Shown here one piece after another: positions 35,275 through 44,250 of a DNA stretch of 64,000 nucleotides (positions are counted from its first letter, which is position 1; every line of letters begins with the position of its first letter). Under the pieces are notes generated by a model. It ran no database searches. It had not been told where the DNA came from and saw nothing but the letters and a program-made list of their open reading frames with translations. The position numbers were made by a program, and so were the translations under genes. The stretch spans positions 2,634,501 to 2,698,500 of the forward strand of contig NZ_CP133267.1 in NCBI RefSeq assembly GCF_030915465.1, written 5' to 3'. The DNA is from Neobacillus sp. PS3-34 (GTDB lineage: Bacteria; Bacillota; Bacilli; Bacillales; Cytobacillaceae).

Positions 35275-36204
35275 ATGATACATATTGTGAATGGTGATGT
35301 TGTGGGCAATAAAATCCAACAAATAGATGGTGATATCATTGTTTGGAGAGAAATGTATGACTTTGGTCCGTTAAGTTTGACCTGGTCAAAAGAAGAGCAA
35401 ATAAACAGACGTGCCCACTTTTTTGAAGAAAAGCTTGGCATCCCTTCAAAAGTATTTATTGATAATTGCCAAAGACAGAATAGTTTATTGAATGATATAC
35501 CAAAGTCAGAGGAGATTATTCTATGGTTTGAGCACGACCGTTTTGACCAAACGATGTTAATGTACTTACTTACAGAATTATCTTCAAAGGGCTTTAGAAA
35601 TCTATCTATGATCAGTATCAACCAGTATCCTGGTATTGACCCTTTTCATGGATTAGGTCAATTATCTTCAGAACAATTAATCGAATTACTTGAAATCAAA
35701 AAAGAGATAACGAATGAACAAATCCATGAGGCGGTTACAGGGTGGAAAGCATATAACTCGAATGACAGAGATGATATTGAAAAGTGGATTTTAACAGAAA
35801 ATCATTTCCTTCCGTTTCTACTTCAAGTATTTAAAGATCATAGAGGTTATTTTCCTTCACATAAAACAGGATTAAATGAAGTTGAATCTTTAGCGCTTTC
35901 TTTCATTAAAGAAGGGGAATGTTTGTTTTATAATTTGTTTAATAGCATTGCAAAAAATAGATTAAATGATGGGTTAAGTAACTTACATTTTGCTGCCATT
36001 CTAAACGAATTAATGAAGGGTTCGCACCCACTGCTTTTTAGTGATATCCCGTTGCCAAATTATCTCTTACCTGCTTCAAATGCTAAGTTAGAATTAACTT
36101 CTCATGGCTTAGATGTGTTGAATGGCGAGCAGAATCGAATTCATTTAGTGGGTATTGATTGGTGGGTTGGAGGGGTACATTTACGGCATGGTTCAATAAA
36201 ATAA
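35275..36204 (+). CDS. DUF1835/DUF3658 domain protein
   Basis: A 309-residue soluble protein. MIHIVNGDVVGNKIQQIDGD at the start and WREMYDFGPL are the DUF1835 hallmarks. EEIILWFEHDRFDQTMLMYL continues that domain. The second half (WILTENHFLPFLLQVFKDHR; GLNEVESLALSFIKEGECLF) fits DUF3658. The family is common in Bacillus and has no assigned reaction. The gene starts behind AAGGATGGGGA and is followed after 15 bases by the thioesterase gene, suggesting an operon. Confidence 0.85.
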   Translation: MIHIVNGDVVGNKIQQIDGDIIVWREMYDFGPLSLTWSKEEQINRRAHFFEEKLGIPSKVFIDNCQRQNSLLNDIPKSEEIILWFEHDRFDQTMLMYLLTELSSKGFRNLSMISINQYPGIDPFHGLGQLSSEQLIELLEIKKEITNEQIHEAVTGWKAYNSNDRDDIEKWILTENHFLPFLLQVFKDHRGYFPSHKTGLNEVESLALSFIKEGECLFYNLFNSIAKNRLNDGLSNLHFAAILNELMKGSHPLLFSDIPLPNYLLPASNAKLELTSHGLDVLNGEQNRIHLVGIDWWVGGVHLRHGSIK

Positions 36205-36219
36205 AGTGAGGTTAATAGA

Positions 36220-36675
36220 ATGAAGAAGAAAATTGATGAGTCTCAAATTTATGAGAAACACCATGAACAAATTTTACAGAAAGTAAAAAACGATCCGTAT
36301 GCTTTATCGTTAGGAATTCAGTTAACAAAGTTTGAGGCTGGTTTTGCAGAAGCAAGTCTAGAAGTGCAGGACCATATGGTAAATACACATGGGACTGTGC
36401 ATGGAGCAGTGATATATGCTTTAGCAGATCACGTATTTTCTGTGGCCTGTAATGCATATGGAAAAACATCAGTAGGACTCTCTACAACCATCCAGTTTAT
36501 TGAAGCTGCTAAACCTGGAGACAGAATCGTCGCCCGTGCGACTGAAATAAAACGAAACTTTCGGACTGGATTCTATCGAATCGATATATTACATGAGCAA
36601 AATCTGATTGCAACCATGGATGCCGTTTCTTATCGAAAGGATCAATATTTTATTGAACTTGATGAACAAGTTTAA
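36220..36675 (+). CDS. PaaI-type hotdog thioesterase
   Basis: A 151-residue single hotdog-fold enzyme. NTHGTVHGAVIYALADHVFS is the PaaI active-site segment, in which the HG...G and the aspartate in LADH lie by the thioester. LSTTIQFIEAAKPGDRIVAR follows as usual. PaaI-like enzymes hydrolyse acyl-CoA, often phenylacetyl-type, as a salvage step; the actual substrate is unknown. The start follows GAGGTTAATAGA. Downstream of the DUF1835 gene on the same strand. Confidence 0.85.
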   Translation: MKKKIDESQIYEKHHEQILQKVKNDPYALSLGIQLTKFEAGFAEASLEVQDHMVNTHGTVHGAVIYALADHVFSVACNAYGKTSVGLSTTIQFIEAAKPGDRIVARATEIKRNFRTGFYRIDILHEQNLIATMDAVSYRKDQYFIELDEQV

Positions 36676-36743
36676 GTAACAACTTGGTGGATATTTTTCA
36701 TACCGGAAGTATTTTAAAAAATGATAAGAGGTGATCGAACATC

Positions 36744-37211
36744 ATGAAAATACAAGTTAAACTTAAAGATATAATAGAAGAAATGGAAATTCAGTTTGAA
36801 GAGTCTAGTTCCTTGCTAAATGTTAAAACAGGTGAAATCGTGTTAGTATCATCGGAGGACTTGAGAGCGGCTGAAGATGAAAAACCATTTGATCATTTAC
36901 CTGAATGGCAAAAAGAAAATAGAATGATTGCGATTGATGTCGTTGAAAACTACGAAAATTACATAGAATTACCTACTAAATATGACATCAATGAATATGA
37001 AATTATCGAGGAATTTTGTTTTACGGTTAGTGATCAACGTAAGCAAGATACCTTATTAAGAGCTATTGAGGGCAAGGGTGCGTTTAGAAGATTTAAGGAC
37101 AAAATAATCGATCTTGAAATTGAAGATCAATGGTATTCATATCGTGAAGAATGTTTTAAACAAATTGCGATAGAATGGTGTCAGGATAATGACATAAACT
37201 ATATTGAATAG
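36744..37211 (+). CDS. UPF0158 family protein
   Basis: A 155-residue acidic protein. MKIQVKLKDIIEEMEIQFEE, LNVKTGEIVLVSSEDLRAAE, and the end RFKDKIIDLEIEDQWYSYRE with IAIEWCQDNDI are typical of UPF0158. No biochemical role is known for the family. The start follows AAGAGGTGATCGAACATC. A hairpin with T tail follows at 37223-37258. Confidence 0.85.
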   Translation: MKIQVKLKDIIEEMEIQFEESSSLLNVKTGEIVLVSSEDLRAAEDEKPFDHLPEWQKENRMIAIDVVENYENYIELPTKYDINEYEIIEEFCFTVSDQRKQDTLLRAIEGKGAFRRFKDKIIDLEIEDQWYSYREECFKQIAIEWCQDNDINYIE

Positions 37212-37222
37212 AAAAAGCAGCG

Positions 37223-37258
37223 AGCGATTACGAAATAGTTGGTGATCGCTTATTTTTA
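37223..37258 (+). terminator. Terminator after the UPF0158 gene
   Basis: AGCGATTAC and GTGATCGCT pair around GAAATAGTTG; TTATTTTT follows. Confidence 0.7.
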
Positions 37259-37274
37259 AACTAAAGGTGCAGGC

Positions 37275-37745
37275 TTTATTGGACAAAACTATCGGGTTCA
37301 AGGCTCATTCTGTCCAATAGAAAGGTTTTATTAGACAAAACCATCGAATTCCATGCTCTTTCTGTCCAATAGAAGGGCTTTATTGGACAAAACTATTGGG
37401 TTCCATGCTCGTTCTGTCCAATAGAAGAGCTTTATTAGACAAAACTATCGGGTTCCATGCTCGTTCTGTCCAATAGAAGAGCTTTATTAGACAAAACCAT
37501 CGGGTTCCACGCTCGTTCTGTCCAATAGAAGGGCTTTATTAGACAAAACCATTGGGTTCCATGCTCGTTCTGTCCAATAGAAGAACTTTATTAGACAAAA
37601 CCATCGAGTTCAAGGCTCGTTCTGTCCATTAGAAGAACTTTATTAGACAAAACCATCGGATTCGATGTTCGTTCTGTCCAATAGAAAGGTTTTATTAGAC
37701 AAAATAATCCCCTTCAAGGCTCCTATTGTCTAAAACCAGGAACCT
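37275..37745. repeat. Tandem array of nine 52-bp units with internal inverted repeats
   Basis: Units begin TTTATT(A/G)GACAAAAC at 37275, 37327, 37379, 37431, 37483, 37535, 37587, 37639 and 37691, exactly 52 bases apart. The consensus continues CATCGGGTTCCATGCTCGTT, then CTGTCCAATAGAAGAGC. Within each unit TATTGGACA is mirrored by TGTCCAATA, so each can fold into a hairpin. The last unit is diverged. The whole unit is conserved, so this is a minisatellite and not a CRISPR array. Confidence 0.95.
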
Positions 37746-37853
37746 ATTAGAAAAACAACAGTATGAACCAAAGGGAGTTTAGTTGAAGAAGGATTTACAA
37801 TACCCACAGGAGAATAATTACATTTAAGATTCTTATCGTGGAGAAATTATGAA

Positions 37854-38054
37854 ATGAAAAAGTTTTTTTCGAGATATTTACATTGGATAGCACTCTTTTT
37901 CTTAGGTCTTAACGTAATGCAAATTTTTATTAATTTCAATTCAACATTATCAGACATTGTCGCAATTATTATGGGTGTAATCGGACTGTTATCTCTTGGT
38001 TATCTTACTTTTGTTTTCAAATGTAAAATAAGAAAGAAGAAATTAGAAAAATAG
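37854..38054 (+). CDS. Small two-span membrane protein
   Basis: A 66-residue protein with two hydrophobic segments (WIALFFLGLNVMQIFINF and IVAIIMGVIGLLSLGYLTFV) and a basic tail (KIRKKKLEK), predicting a hairpin with both ends inside. GTGGAGAAATTATGAA precedes the start. Family unknown. Confidence 0.6.
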   Translation: MKKFFSRYLHWIALFFLGLNVMQIFINFNSTLSDIVAIIMGVIGLLSLGYLTFVFKCKIRKKKLEK

Positions 38055-38182
38055 GTTCCTATTTTTATGTTATCGGGTTTGTTAGCTCAACAACAAATGG
38101 ACTGCTTAGTTAGGACTTTTATTGTGCTAATGGGGAAGTTTAGTCCTTATACAATTATGAGAAAAACAAAGGAGAAACTAAT

Positions 38183-38749
38183 ATGACAAAGAGAAATAAG
38201 GAGTTGTCACTAGAACAACGTGAAGAACTACTCAGAATCTTGAAAGCCCGTTTTGAGAAAAACATGAACCGACATAAAGGTCTTGAATGGGCTAAAGTAC
38301 AAGCTAAGCTCGAAGCTAATACTGAAAAACTATGGTCGCTCAATGAAATGGAAGAAACTGGCGGTGAACCGGATGTTGTTGGCCAGGATAAAAAAACGGG
38401 CGAATACATTTTTTATGATTGTTCGGCGGAAAGTCCTAAAGGTCGCAGAAGTACTTGTTACGACCGTGAAGCGCTAGAGTCAAGGAAAAATCATAAACCA
38501 GAAAATAACGCTATTGATATGGCAATTGCCATGGACATTGACCTTTTAACGGAAGAACAATACCGAGAGCTACAGAAACTTGGAAATTTCGATATGAAGA
38601 CGTCGAGCTGGGTGCAAACACCTTCTAATATTAGAAAACTAGGCGGGGCCATCTTTTGTGATCGTCGCTACGACACTGTCTTTGTATACCACAATGGAGC
38701 AGAATCCTACTATGCTGCAAGGGGTTTCCGTGGCTCGCTAAGGGTCTAA
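38183..38749 (+). CDS. DUF4256 family protein
   Basis: A 188-residue soluble protein. LSLEQREELLRILKARFEKN, LEANTEKLWSLNEMEETGGE, YIFYDCSAESPKGRRSTCYD and the end AESYYAARGFRGSLRV are all typical of DUF4256. The family has no known function. Start behind AAAGGAGAAACTAAT. Single gene; the downstream gap holds a CTTCAAGAAG-type hairpin at about 38811-38846. Confidence 0.88.
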   Translation: MTKRNKELSLEQREELLRILKARFEKNMNRHKGLEWAKVQAKLEANTEKLWSLNEMEETGGEPDVVGQDKKTGEYIFYDCSAESPKGRRSTCYDREALESRKNHKPENNAIDMAIAMDIDLLTEEQYRELQKLGNFDMKTSSWVQTPSNIRKLGGAIFCDRRYDTVFVYHNGAESYYAARGFRGSLRV

Positions 38750-38810
38750 ATTTTGCACAGACAGCTAATTTTGAATTTGAGAACGGGTTTCCTGATTCTT
38801 CAACTATCAG

Positions 38811-38846
38811 ATGCTTTTCTTCAAGAAGGAGAAAGGCTTTTTCTTA
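38811..38846 (+). terminator. Weak hairpin of the CTTCAAGAAG type
   Basis: ATGCTTTTCTTCAAGAAGGA and GAAAGGCTTTTTC. Similar hairpins occur at 44985-45020 and 45473-45490. Confidence 0.5.
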
Positions 38847-38965
38847 TGGAAGTAAAGGGTGAGGATTGTTTATATGATTTCTTTACCCAAGAGGTATTTT
38901 ATATATTTACATAGAATTGCTATGCGGAAACATTTAAGACGTACATATGAAAAAAGGAGGATTGT

Positions 38966-39277
38966 ATGCTTAAAAGGAATAGGTTAATCATAATTTTATT
39001 TATTTTAAACACCTTAGTTATTGTGTCACCCCTAATAACAAAGGATAGGGTAGATAGTAACAATGAATTAAAGCACGTTCAATTTGGTTTTCCGATACCT
39101 TTTATTACACAGGACCAATCTTATTTTGATCCTCCTTTTCCTTATAATATGCGTATAGATCTTAGGTTTGGTGAGAGTGGTTTAATTGGGTTTAAAGTTC
39201 TATCATTTATATCTTCTGTGTTTATAGCAAATATTGCTGGTTTATATATAAATAATCTTCTTAGTAAGATGCAATAG
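38966..39277 (+). CDS. Hypothetical membrane protein
   Basis: A 103-residue protein with a membrane segment at each end (LIIILFILNTLVIVSPLI and VLSFISSVFIANIAGLYI) and a polar loop between, placing the loop outside the cell. AAAAAAGGAGGATTGT precedes the start, an excellent binding site. Family not recognised. Confidence 0.65.
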   Translation: MLKRNRLIIILFILNTLVIVSPLITKDRVDSNNELKHVQFGFPIPFITQDQSYFDPPFPYNMRIDLRFGESGLIGFKVLSFISSVFIANIAGLYINNLLSKMQ

Positions 39278-39314
39278 CGTTTATTGCTACTCTAATCGAT
39301 AGGAAGTGAATTTA

Positions 39315-39497
39315 TTGAAGCAATTTGATCAAGTAAGAATCTTAAAGGACATTCCGGATGAGGGGATTTCTATTGGGCAAATAGGATACATACTAGAAGT
39401 TTATGATGATTATCATTTTGAAGTTGAAATATCAGATTGTAAAGGGCAAACACTTTTCTTGGGCTCCTTACCGGCTGAGTACCTGGAAGTTGTTTAA
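39315..39497 (+). CDS. DUF4926 domain protein
   Basis: About 60 residues. LKQFDQVRILKDIPDEGISI, then GQIGYILEVYDDYHFEVEIS fits the DUF4926 pattern in which LxDxPxxGLxxGxxGxVVE is followed by EVEFxDxxG. A TTG start at 39315 behind AGGAAG is preferred over GTG 39306, which overlaps the binding site. Members are often found beside toxin- or nuclease-type genes; no such partner is seen here. Confidence 0.75.
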   Translation: MKQFDQVRILKDIPDEGISIGQIGYILEVYDDYHFEVEISDCKGQTLFLGSLPAEYLEVV

Positions 39498-39543
39498 CTA
39501 TCGGGGAGTCTGAAGAAATGTACTCACAAATGGAGGGGTTACA

Positions 39544-39797
39544 TTGGTTTTTTTCTATATTCTAACTGATGAAGACAACGAGGATTATCAAATAGCGGAA
39601 GATGAAATTATTAGTTTGAAAAAGTTGTAGAAATTTTTCAACTGACAGGTTCCGGTTTGTTGGCCAGGAAGGATTAGAGTCCTTTTTTGTGAATTCCTTA
39701 TTAAAGAAACGGGTCAGTATTGTTCTAAAAGACTTCTTGCAAATGGCCTTATGTACAGTGCACTTTAAAGAAAAAACAAACGTCGACAAATTATGAT
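39544..39797 (+). pseudogene. Probable decayed small gene
   Basis: A TTG start with GGAGGGG opens 28 codons (MVFFYILTDEDNEDYQIAED onward), then stops. Another frame continues with coding-like text (FRFVGQEGLESFFVNSLLKK; VSIVLKDFLQMALCTVHF) to a TGA at about 39797. Together they look like one gene of about 85 codons broken by a frameshift. Family unknown. Confidence 0.4.
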
Positions 39798-39927
39798 GAC
39801 TTTTAAGAATAATGTGGAATAATTACTAATATAATTTGGTTCTTTCTTAACGTATAGATGTTTGTAAGGAACAGTCATAAACATAATGAACATGATGATA
39901 TTGAAGAGAATATGAAAGGTAACGAAG

Positions 39928-41178
39928 ATGAGTATAATAAAGGATTTTTTGCTACAACTAACGCTTATAGTATTACCCATATTTATTTACTTTACATTTA
40001 TTACGGAGAGGGTAAAGAGTGATAAAAACAGAAACGTAATAATGTCCATTTTATGGGGAGTAGCAATATTATTTTGCATGTCCTTTCCAGTGAGTTTTGG
40101 TCAAAATGCTCGTTTGGAGTTAAGAATTATTCCCCTGTTATTTGGCAGTTTATACGGCGGATTTTGGTCAGGCATCTTCCTATCAGCCCTTATCGTACTT
40201 TATCGACTTTATTTTGGAATCAGTATTGGATTTTATAATACTGTTCTTACTTTATTATTAACACTGCCTGTTATATTGTTTTTTCAAAAATCGTTCGCCC
40301 GTTCGAAAAAAGATAAAAGGGTTAAAATTGCCGTGGGTCTTTCCCTTTACTACTGTCTTATTGGCCTTGCTTTTTTTGTTATTTTAAGAGGCTTTTCCAT
40401 TGAGTATATTAAAGTACAGATTATTCATCTTATCTTTGCAGTGATAGCTACTTGGTTCTTTATAATTTTAAATGAAACGATCAGGGAGATTCACCAGCTA
40501 CGATCAGAGTTGGAAAATACGGAGAAATTACGAGTAATAAGTGAGTTAACAAGTGTTTTCGCTCATGAAATTAGAAATCCGATGCAAGTTACTCGTGGCT
40601 TTCTGCAACTTCTAAACGAGCCTGATTTGCCTAATAAAAAGAAGGAATATATCCAACTATCCATTGGAGAATTAGATCGTGCTAATGAAATTATTAATGA
40701 TTTTTTATCTTTTGGAAAACCCTCAATAAATAACAACGAAAGAATCGATGTAGGTTATCAGGTACAACGTGTAGTAAATATCCTTCAAAGTTACACCATG
40801 AACCGTAATGTTGAGATTAAACCTGATATTCTTGATAACTGTTGGATTTATGCTAATGCTCAAAAATTGAACCAGGCTTTGATTAATATTATGAAAAATG
40901 CGATAGAATCTATGCCGAATGGTGGAATTGTTTGGATTACATGTACTTCAACAGATGATGGATATATAAAGATTAACATTAAGGACCAAGGAATTGGTAT
41001 GACAAAAAAGCAAATTGATCGGCTTGGAGCTCCGTTTTATTCCTTAAAGGAAAGTGGGACAGGACTAGGAACGATGGTGAGTTTTCAAATTGTTCGTTCT
41101 TTCAAAGGTAAAATACAAGTGAACAGTGAAAAGGATATTGGGACAGAATTTATTATTCTTTTACCCCAGATAACCTAA
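39928..41178 (+). CDS. KinB-like sensor histidine kinase with 5TMR-LYT input domain
   Basis: A 416-residue membrane kinase. Residues about 1-185 contain six hydrophobic spans, including IIPLLFGSLYGGFWSGIFLS, characteristic of the LytS-type 5TM domain. The dimerisation H-box is FAHEIRNPMQVTRGFLQLL with the phospho-acceptor His at about 214. The ATPase shows NIMKNAIESMPNGG (N box), IKDQGIGM (G1), FYSLKESGTGLGTMV (G2). It is closest in layout to sporulation kinase KinB of Bacillus, which starts the phosphorelay. There is no response regulator gene beside it, as expected for a phosphorelay kinase. The start lies behind AAAGGTAACGAAG. Confidence 0.85.
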   Translation: MSIIKDFLLQLTLIVLPIFIYFTFITERVKSDKNRNVIMSILWGVAILFCMSFPVSFGQNARLELRIIPLLFGSLYGGFWSGIFLSALIVLYRLYFGISIGFYNTVLTLLLTLPVILFFQKSFARSKKDKRVKIAVGLSLYYCLIGLAFFVILRGFSIEYIKVQIIHLIFAVIATWFFIILNETIREIHQLRSELENTEKLRVISELTSVFAHEIRNPMQVTRGFLQLLNEPDLPNKKKEYIQLSIGELDRANEIINDFLSFGKPSINNNERIDVGYQVQRVVNILQSYTMNRNVEIKPDILDNCWIYANAQKLNQALINIMKNAIESMPNGGIVWITCTSTDDGYIKINIKDQGIGMTKKQIDRLGAPFYSLKESGTGLGTMVSFQIVRSFKGKIQVNSEKDIGTEFIILLPQIT

Positions 41179-41451
41179 AGCGAGAGAGCCTATGCCAAAC
41201 ATCAAAAAAAGAACGGAAAAAATACGGGCCAAAGGAACCAATCAGAAATAAGTGGATAAAGCATATTATGAAAATCAAGATAGATAGCAATAAAAGTACC
41301 ATTACAATGTTCGGGAGTTAAACTAAAGTTAGATCTCAAGAGGATGCTTGAGTTAAAGATTGGGAGGTGCTGCCGCATCTCCTTTTCTTCTTCAATAAAC
41401 GGGGCAAGATAGTTTATTAAATGGTGTATCGAAAGGAAAATCAATTAAATT

Positions 41452-41901
41452 ATGACTCAATACATTTATCTTGCTTCACCTATGAGATTACCTAAAGGTT
41501 CGTTTGGATCAAAATCCGTGTCTCCTAAAAAACCGAATGTCTTTAAAAATGAATTAGATTTCACCCATCTATATTTCGAAAATAATTACGATAGCAAATT
41601 AAAACGTAGATTTTCATACAGTCCCCACTTCTCTTTTAATCACCAAGTAGCAGCTTACTCTAATCACATCCCTTTAAAATATGAAATAAAAGGAACAGCG
41701 GAAGAAGAGAAGTGTTTAACAATACTATATTTTTATCTAGAAGAAGCCATTCAAGCTAGTGGCATTGTAGAGTATTTTACTTGTTTGAGTAGTAAAGAAG
41801 AGCTGTCAATTTCAAAAAAACGAAACATTCGCTGGAAAGACATAAAAGACCCCTATGACCTGGTGTTGGAAGATCGGGAGTTTTGGGAGATTACACTTTA
41901 G
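41452..41901 (+). CDS. Hypothetical protein
   Basis: A 149-residue soluble protein: MTQYIYLASPMRLPKGSFGS at the start and EEEKCLTILYFYLEEAIQAS in the middle. No recognised family. AAAGGAAAATC lies 15 or so bases before the ATG, a little far. The 270 bases upstream contain no clear gene. Reasonable codon use and length favour a real gene. Confidence 0.6.
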   Translation: MTQYIYLASPMRLPKGSFGSKSVSPKKPNVFKNELDFTHLYFENNYDSKLKRRFSYSPHFSFNHQVAAYSNHIPLKYEIKGTAEEEKCLTILYFYLEEAIQASGIVEYFTCLSSKEELSISKKRNIRWKDIKDPYDLVLEDREFWEITL

Positions 41902-41920
41902 TTATCAATATAAATGATTT

Positions 41921-42000
41921 ATTGTGCTAACTGGTGCAAGAGTTGAAGATCCGCAGCTGCCATTCTTGGTGGCTACTTTCTTATTGCACTAACGATGCTG
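41921..42000. repeat. Intergenic CTAACGGGTGCAAGAG-type motif
   Basis: ATTGTGCTAACTGGTGCAAG, AGTTGAAGATCCGCAGCTGC, then TTATTGCACTAACGATGCTG. Related motifs follow genes at 43154, 43208, 43366, 45460, 45909, 46417, 60229, 60518 and 63409. Confidence 0.6.
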
Positions 42001-42138
42001 GTTTGTTCAATAAGGCATGAATGTCTTTTTTGTCGTATAAGACCTAAAAAGCGCTACGAAACCAAATGTGATATTTTCTTGAAATCCGCGGAAGAATATG
42101 GTTAATAATATTCCTTTAGTAAGAGGGCGGATGAATTC

Positions 42139-42627
42139 ATGAATCTTGAAAGATGGATTTTAATTGGAGTTATCGCTATTTCTATCTTAGCAATTTTTAC
42201 ATTAATACCAAGAAATAAAGCAAGGGAAGCTTGGGTCCTATTTTTATTTCTTCAGGTTATTACTTGGCCAGCTGGTTTGTTTGCAGTAGAAATGGGATGG
42301 ATTGAGTATCCGGTTCAATTGATAAAAGGTGTTAATCAATATAACCGAAGTAGCTTAACTTTTGAGTTTTTCCTTTTTCCTATTGTAGCTATCATTTTTA
42401 GTTTGTATTTTCCGAATGTTAGAGGGTATAGGGCAATTATTTATTATGTATGTTTTGCAGGTTTTTTTACACTTATTGAAGTGTTACTTGAAAGAACAAC
42501 AAGGCTTGTGGAATATCACGGGTGGACATGGTATTGGACATTAATTACTGTCATGATTTCTTTATTTATCAACCACAAATACTATTTGTGGTATAAACAA
42601 AAGTTGATTAAGGTGAATACCAGATGA
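42139..42627 (+). CDS. CBO0543 family membrane protein
   Basis: A 162-residue protein with five membrane spans (WILIGVIAISILAIFTLI, VLFLFLQVITWPAGLFAVEM, FFLFPIVAIIFSLYF, IIYYVCFAGFFTLIEVLL, LITVMISLFI). The FLFPIVAIIFSLYFP and WYWTLITVMIS segments match the CBO0543 family of Firmicutes; role unknown. It overlaps the next gene, a paralogue, by four bases (ATGA). Confidence 0.78.
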   Translation: MNLERWILIGVIAISILAIFTLIPRNKAREAWVLFLFLQVITWPAGLFAVEMGWIEYPVQLIKGVNQYNRSSLTFEFFLFPIVAIIFSLYFPNVRGYRAIIYYVCFAGFFTLIEVLLERTTRLVEYHGWTWYWTLITVMISLFINHKYYLWYKQKLIKVNTR

Positions 42628-43091
42628 GCAAAGAATTTTTCATTTTAGCTTTTTCATGGGTTATCTCCATTATGACATTGTTAAGCATCTCAAAAGGAAG
42701 GACACGATTGACTCAAATAACTTTTTTACTTACTCAAGCATTAGCATGGCTATTTGAATTTATCCTTGTCTTCTTTGACTTGGTAGAATTTCCTTATAGG
42801 GAATTCAAGATTGCAACAAATATGAGTTTTTCACTATATTACTTAATATTTCCTACAGTTGGCGTTTTGTTTATCCTGTTTTATCCCAAACAAGCCAGTA
42901 ATCTAAAGGTGCTACTATATTATTTGTTTTTCTCAATGGTGATACCAACTTATTCTTCTTTAGCAGAAAAGTATAGTAACCTTTTTCAATTTATCAACTG
43001 GAACTGGGGCATCCATGTATTAGCAGATTTAATTATTTTTTATATTTTGAAGAAATTTATATTCTGGTTTCAAAAAGCTATAGATAGTTAG
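42624..43091 (+). CDS. CBO0543 family membrane protein (paralogue)
   Basis: A 155-residue protein with the same layout as its neighbour: five spans, LIFPTVGVLFILFYPKQASN in the third, and WNWGIHVLADLIIFYIL near the end. Translational coupling to the upstream gene (overlapping ATGA) suggests the two proteins work as a pair. Tandem duplication is likely but the two have diverged widely. Confidence 0.78.
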   Translation: MSKEFFILAFSWVISIMTLLSISKGRTRLTQITFLLTQALAWLFEFILVFFDLVEFPYREFKIATNMSFSLYYLIFPTVGVLFILFYPKQASNLKVLLYYLFFSMVIPTYSSLAEKYSNLFQFINWNWGIHVLADLIIFYILKKFIFWFQKAIDS

Positions 43092-43713
43092 GGTCTTTTA
43101 AAAATTAATCTTACTACACAGTACGAAAAAATTGTGCAATAAATAGGATGGTCTGTTGAACTAAGGGGTGCAAGAGTAAAAGATCCAGCTGCCAATGGCT
43201 GTTTTTTTTATTCAACTAACGGGTGAGATTCAAAAAATTTATAAGTTATGCTACGTTCGTGGTCCAGAGGGAATTATTTTAGAGTTGGCGGAGAAAATCA
43301 GATAAATATTGAATGGGACTTTAAATGATTTAGATTTCCAACTTTAAAGATTTCTTCTTAAATTATCGGGTGCAAGAGTTGAATAAGAACAAGTAATTTA
43401 TAATGAAGAAAACTCACTTCATTTTGGGGCGAGTTTTGCTTTTTTATATGCCATTTAATATATCAAAAGGATTGTCATTTCGGTGCATTTTTTTAGAAAA
43501 GCACCTCAAAACAGAACCCTTTAATTACAGTTGTGGCGTTTTTTTTTGTATAAGAGCAGGGATTTTGCGATCGAACCATGACCAAGAATCAAGTGTCATT
43601 ATAACAAACTTCACTGGATTTCCTATTTAAAAAGAAAGATTTTACCAAAACAATTTTTTACTTTTTTTAAATGGTATGATTAAGAAAAATTACTTGTACA
43701 AGGAGTATTTTAA
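43092..43713. other. Intergenic region with repeat motifs
   Basis: About 620 bases without a supported gene. GTTGAACTAAGGGGTGCAAG at 43154 and TTCAACTAACGGGTGAGA at 43211 bracket a small hairpin, CAGCTGCCAATGGCTG plus T8 (43186-43209). A third motif copy, ATCGGGTGCAAGAGTTGAAT, is at 43366. Confidence 0.55.
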
Positions 43714-44142
43714 ATGGGTGTTCGTTTCCAAACTTCTCGTTTTCATGTCGAATATGGCCCTCATTCACTTTTTGAAAGAGTGAAATTTAAATTTTTACAA
43801 CCAAGAACTTTGAAATTAAATGGTAAGCATTATAAACAGAGAAAAGAAGAAAGAAATATTCCAAGTAACATAATTGACTATCTATTGGATTTTAATCCTG
43901 CTCAATGGAAGTTAGTCACAGCTGAAGTTCGAAACGATACTGGTAAATTTGTAAATACTACCTGGGAAAAGATGATTTTTCAGCATAAGTATTGGGTAAC
44001 TATTGGTTTCGGTGATATAGTTCAAACGATAATCAGGAAGGACAGCGAAGGTTTTGGCTACGATATAATAAAGGAAGGAACATTCTACGACTTTGTTTCG
44101 GAGGTAAACGATCTATTAATGAAACAGGACACTTCTCAATAA
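43714..44142 (+). CDS. Hypothetical protein, possibly DUF4258-like
   Basis: A 142-residue basic protein. LNGKHYKQRKEERNIPSNII, then YLLDF is reminiscent of the HxxxRxxERxI pattern at the start of DUF4258 and related small RelE-like folds. WEKMIFQHKYWVTIGFGDIV follows. The likeness is weak. CAAGGAGTATTTTAA gives a good start. A hairpin TGGCACGGTCAAAAACCGTGCCA (as two arms of nine) follows at 44159-44182. Confidence 0.55.
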   Translation: MGVRFQTSRFHVEYGPHSLFERVKFKFLQPRTLKLNGKHYKQRKEERNIPSNIIDYLLDFNPAQWKLVTAEVRNDTGKFVNTTWEKMIFQHKYWVTIGFGDIVQTIIRKDSEGFGYDIIKEGTFYDFVSEVNDLLMKQDTSQ

Positions 44143-44158
44143 TTAATTTATATCGTAT

Positions 44159-44182
44159 TGGCACGGTCAAAAACCGTGCCAT
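44159..44182 (+). terminator. Hairpin after the DUF4258-like gene
   Basis: TGGCACGGT and ACCGTGCCA around a short A-rich loop. The following DNA is only moderately T-rich. Confidence 0.55.
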
Positions 44183-44250
44183 TATGTATGTCATTTGCAG
44201 TTTTACCTTTTTAAAAAGCGGTAAAAGGTTAAAACTGATAAATACAAAGA

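Noticed and set aside
37275..37745. Possible CRISPR array
   Set aside because: The whole 52-bp unit is repeated, with no unique spacers, and no cas gene is near.
43403..43630. 75-codon plus-strand frame
   Set aside because: No binding site, no recognisable protein pattern, and the surrounding DNA is repeat-rich.
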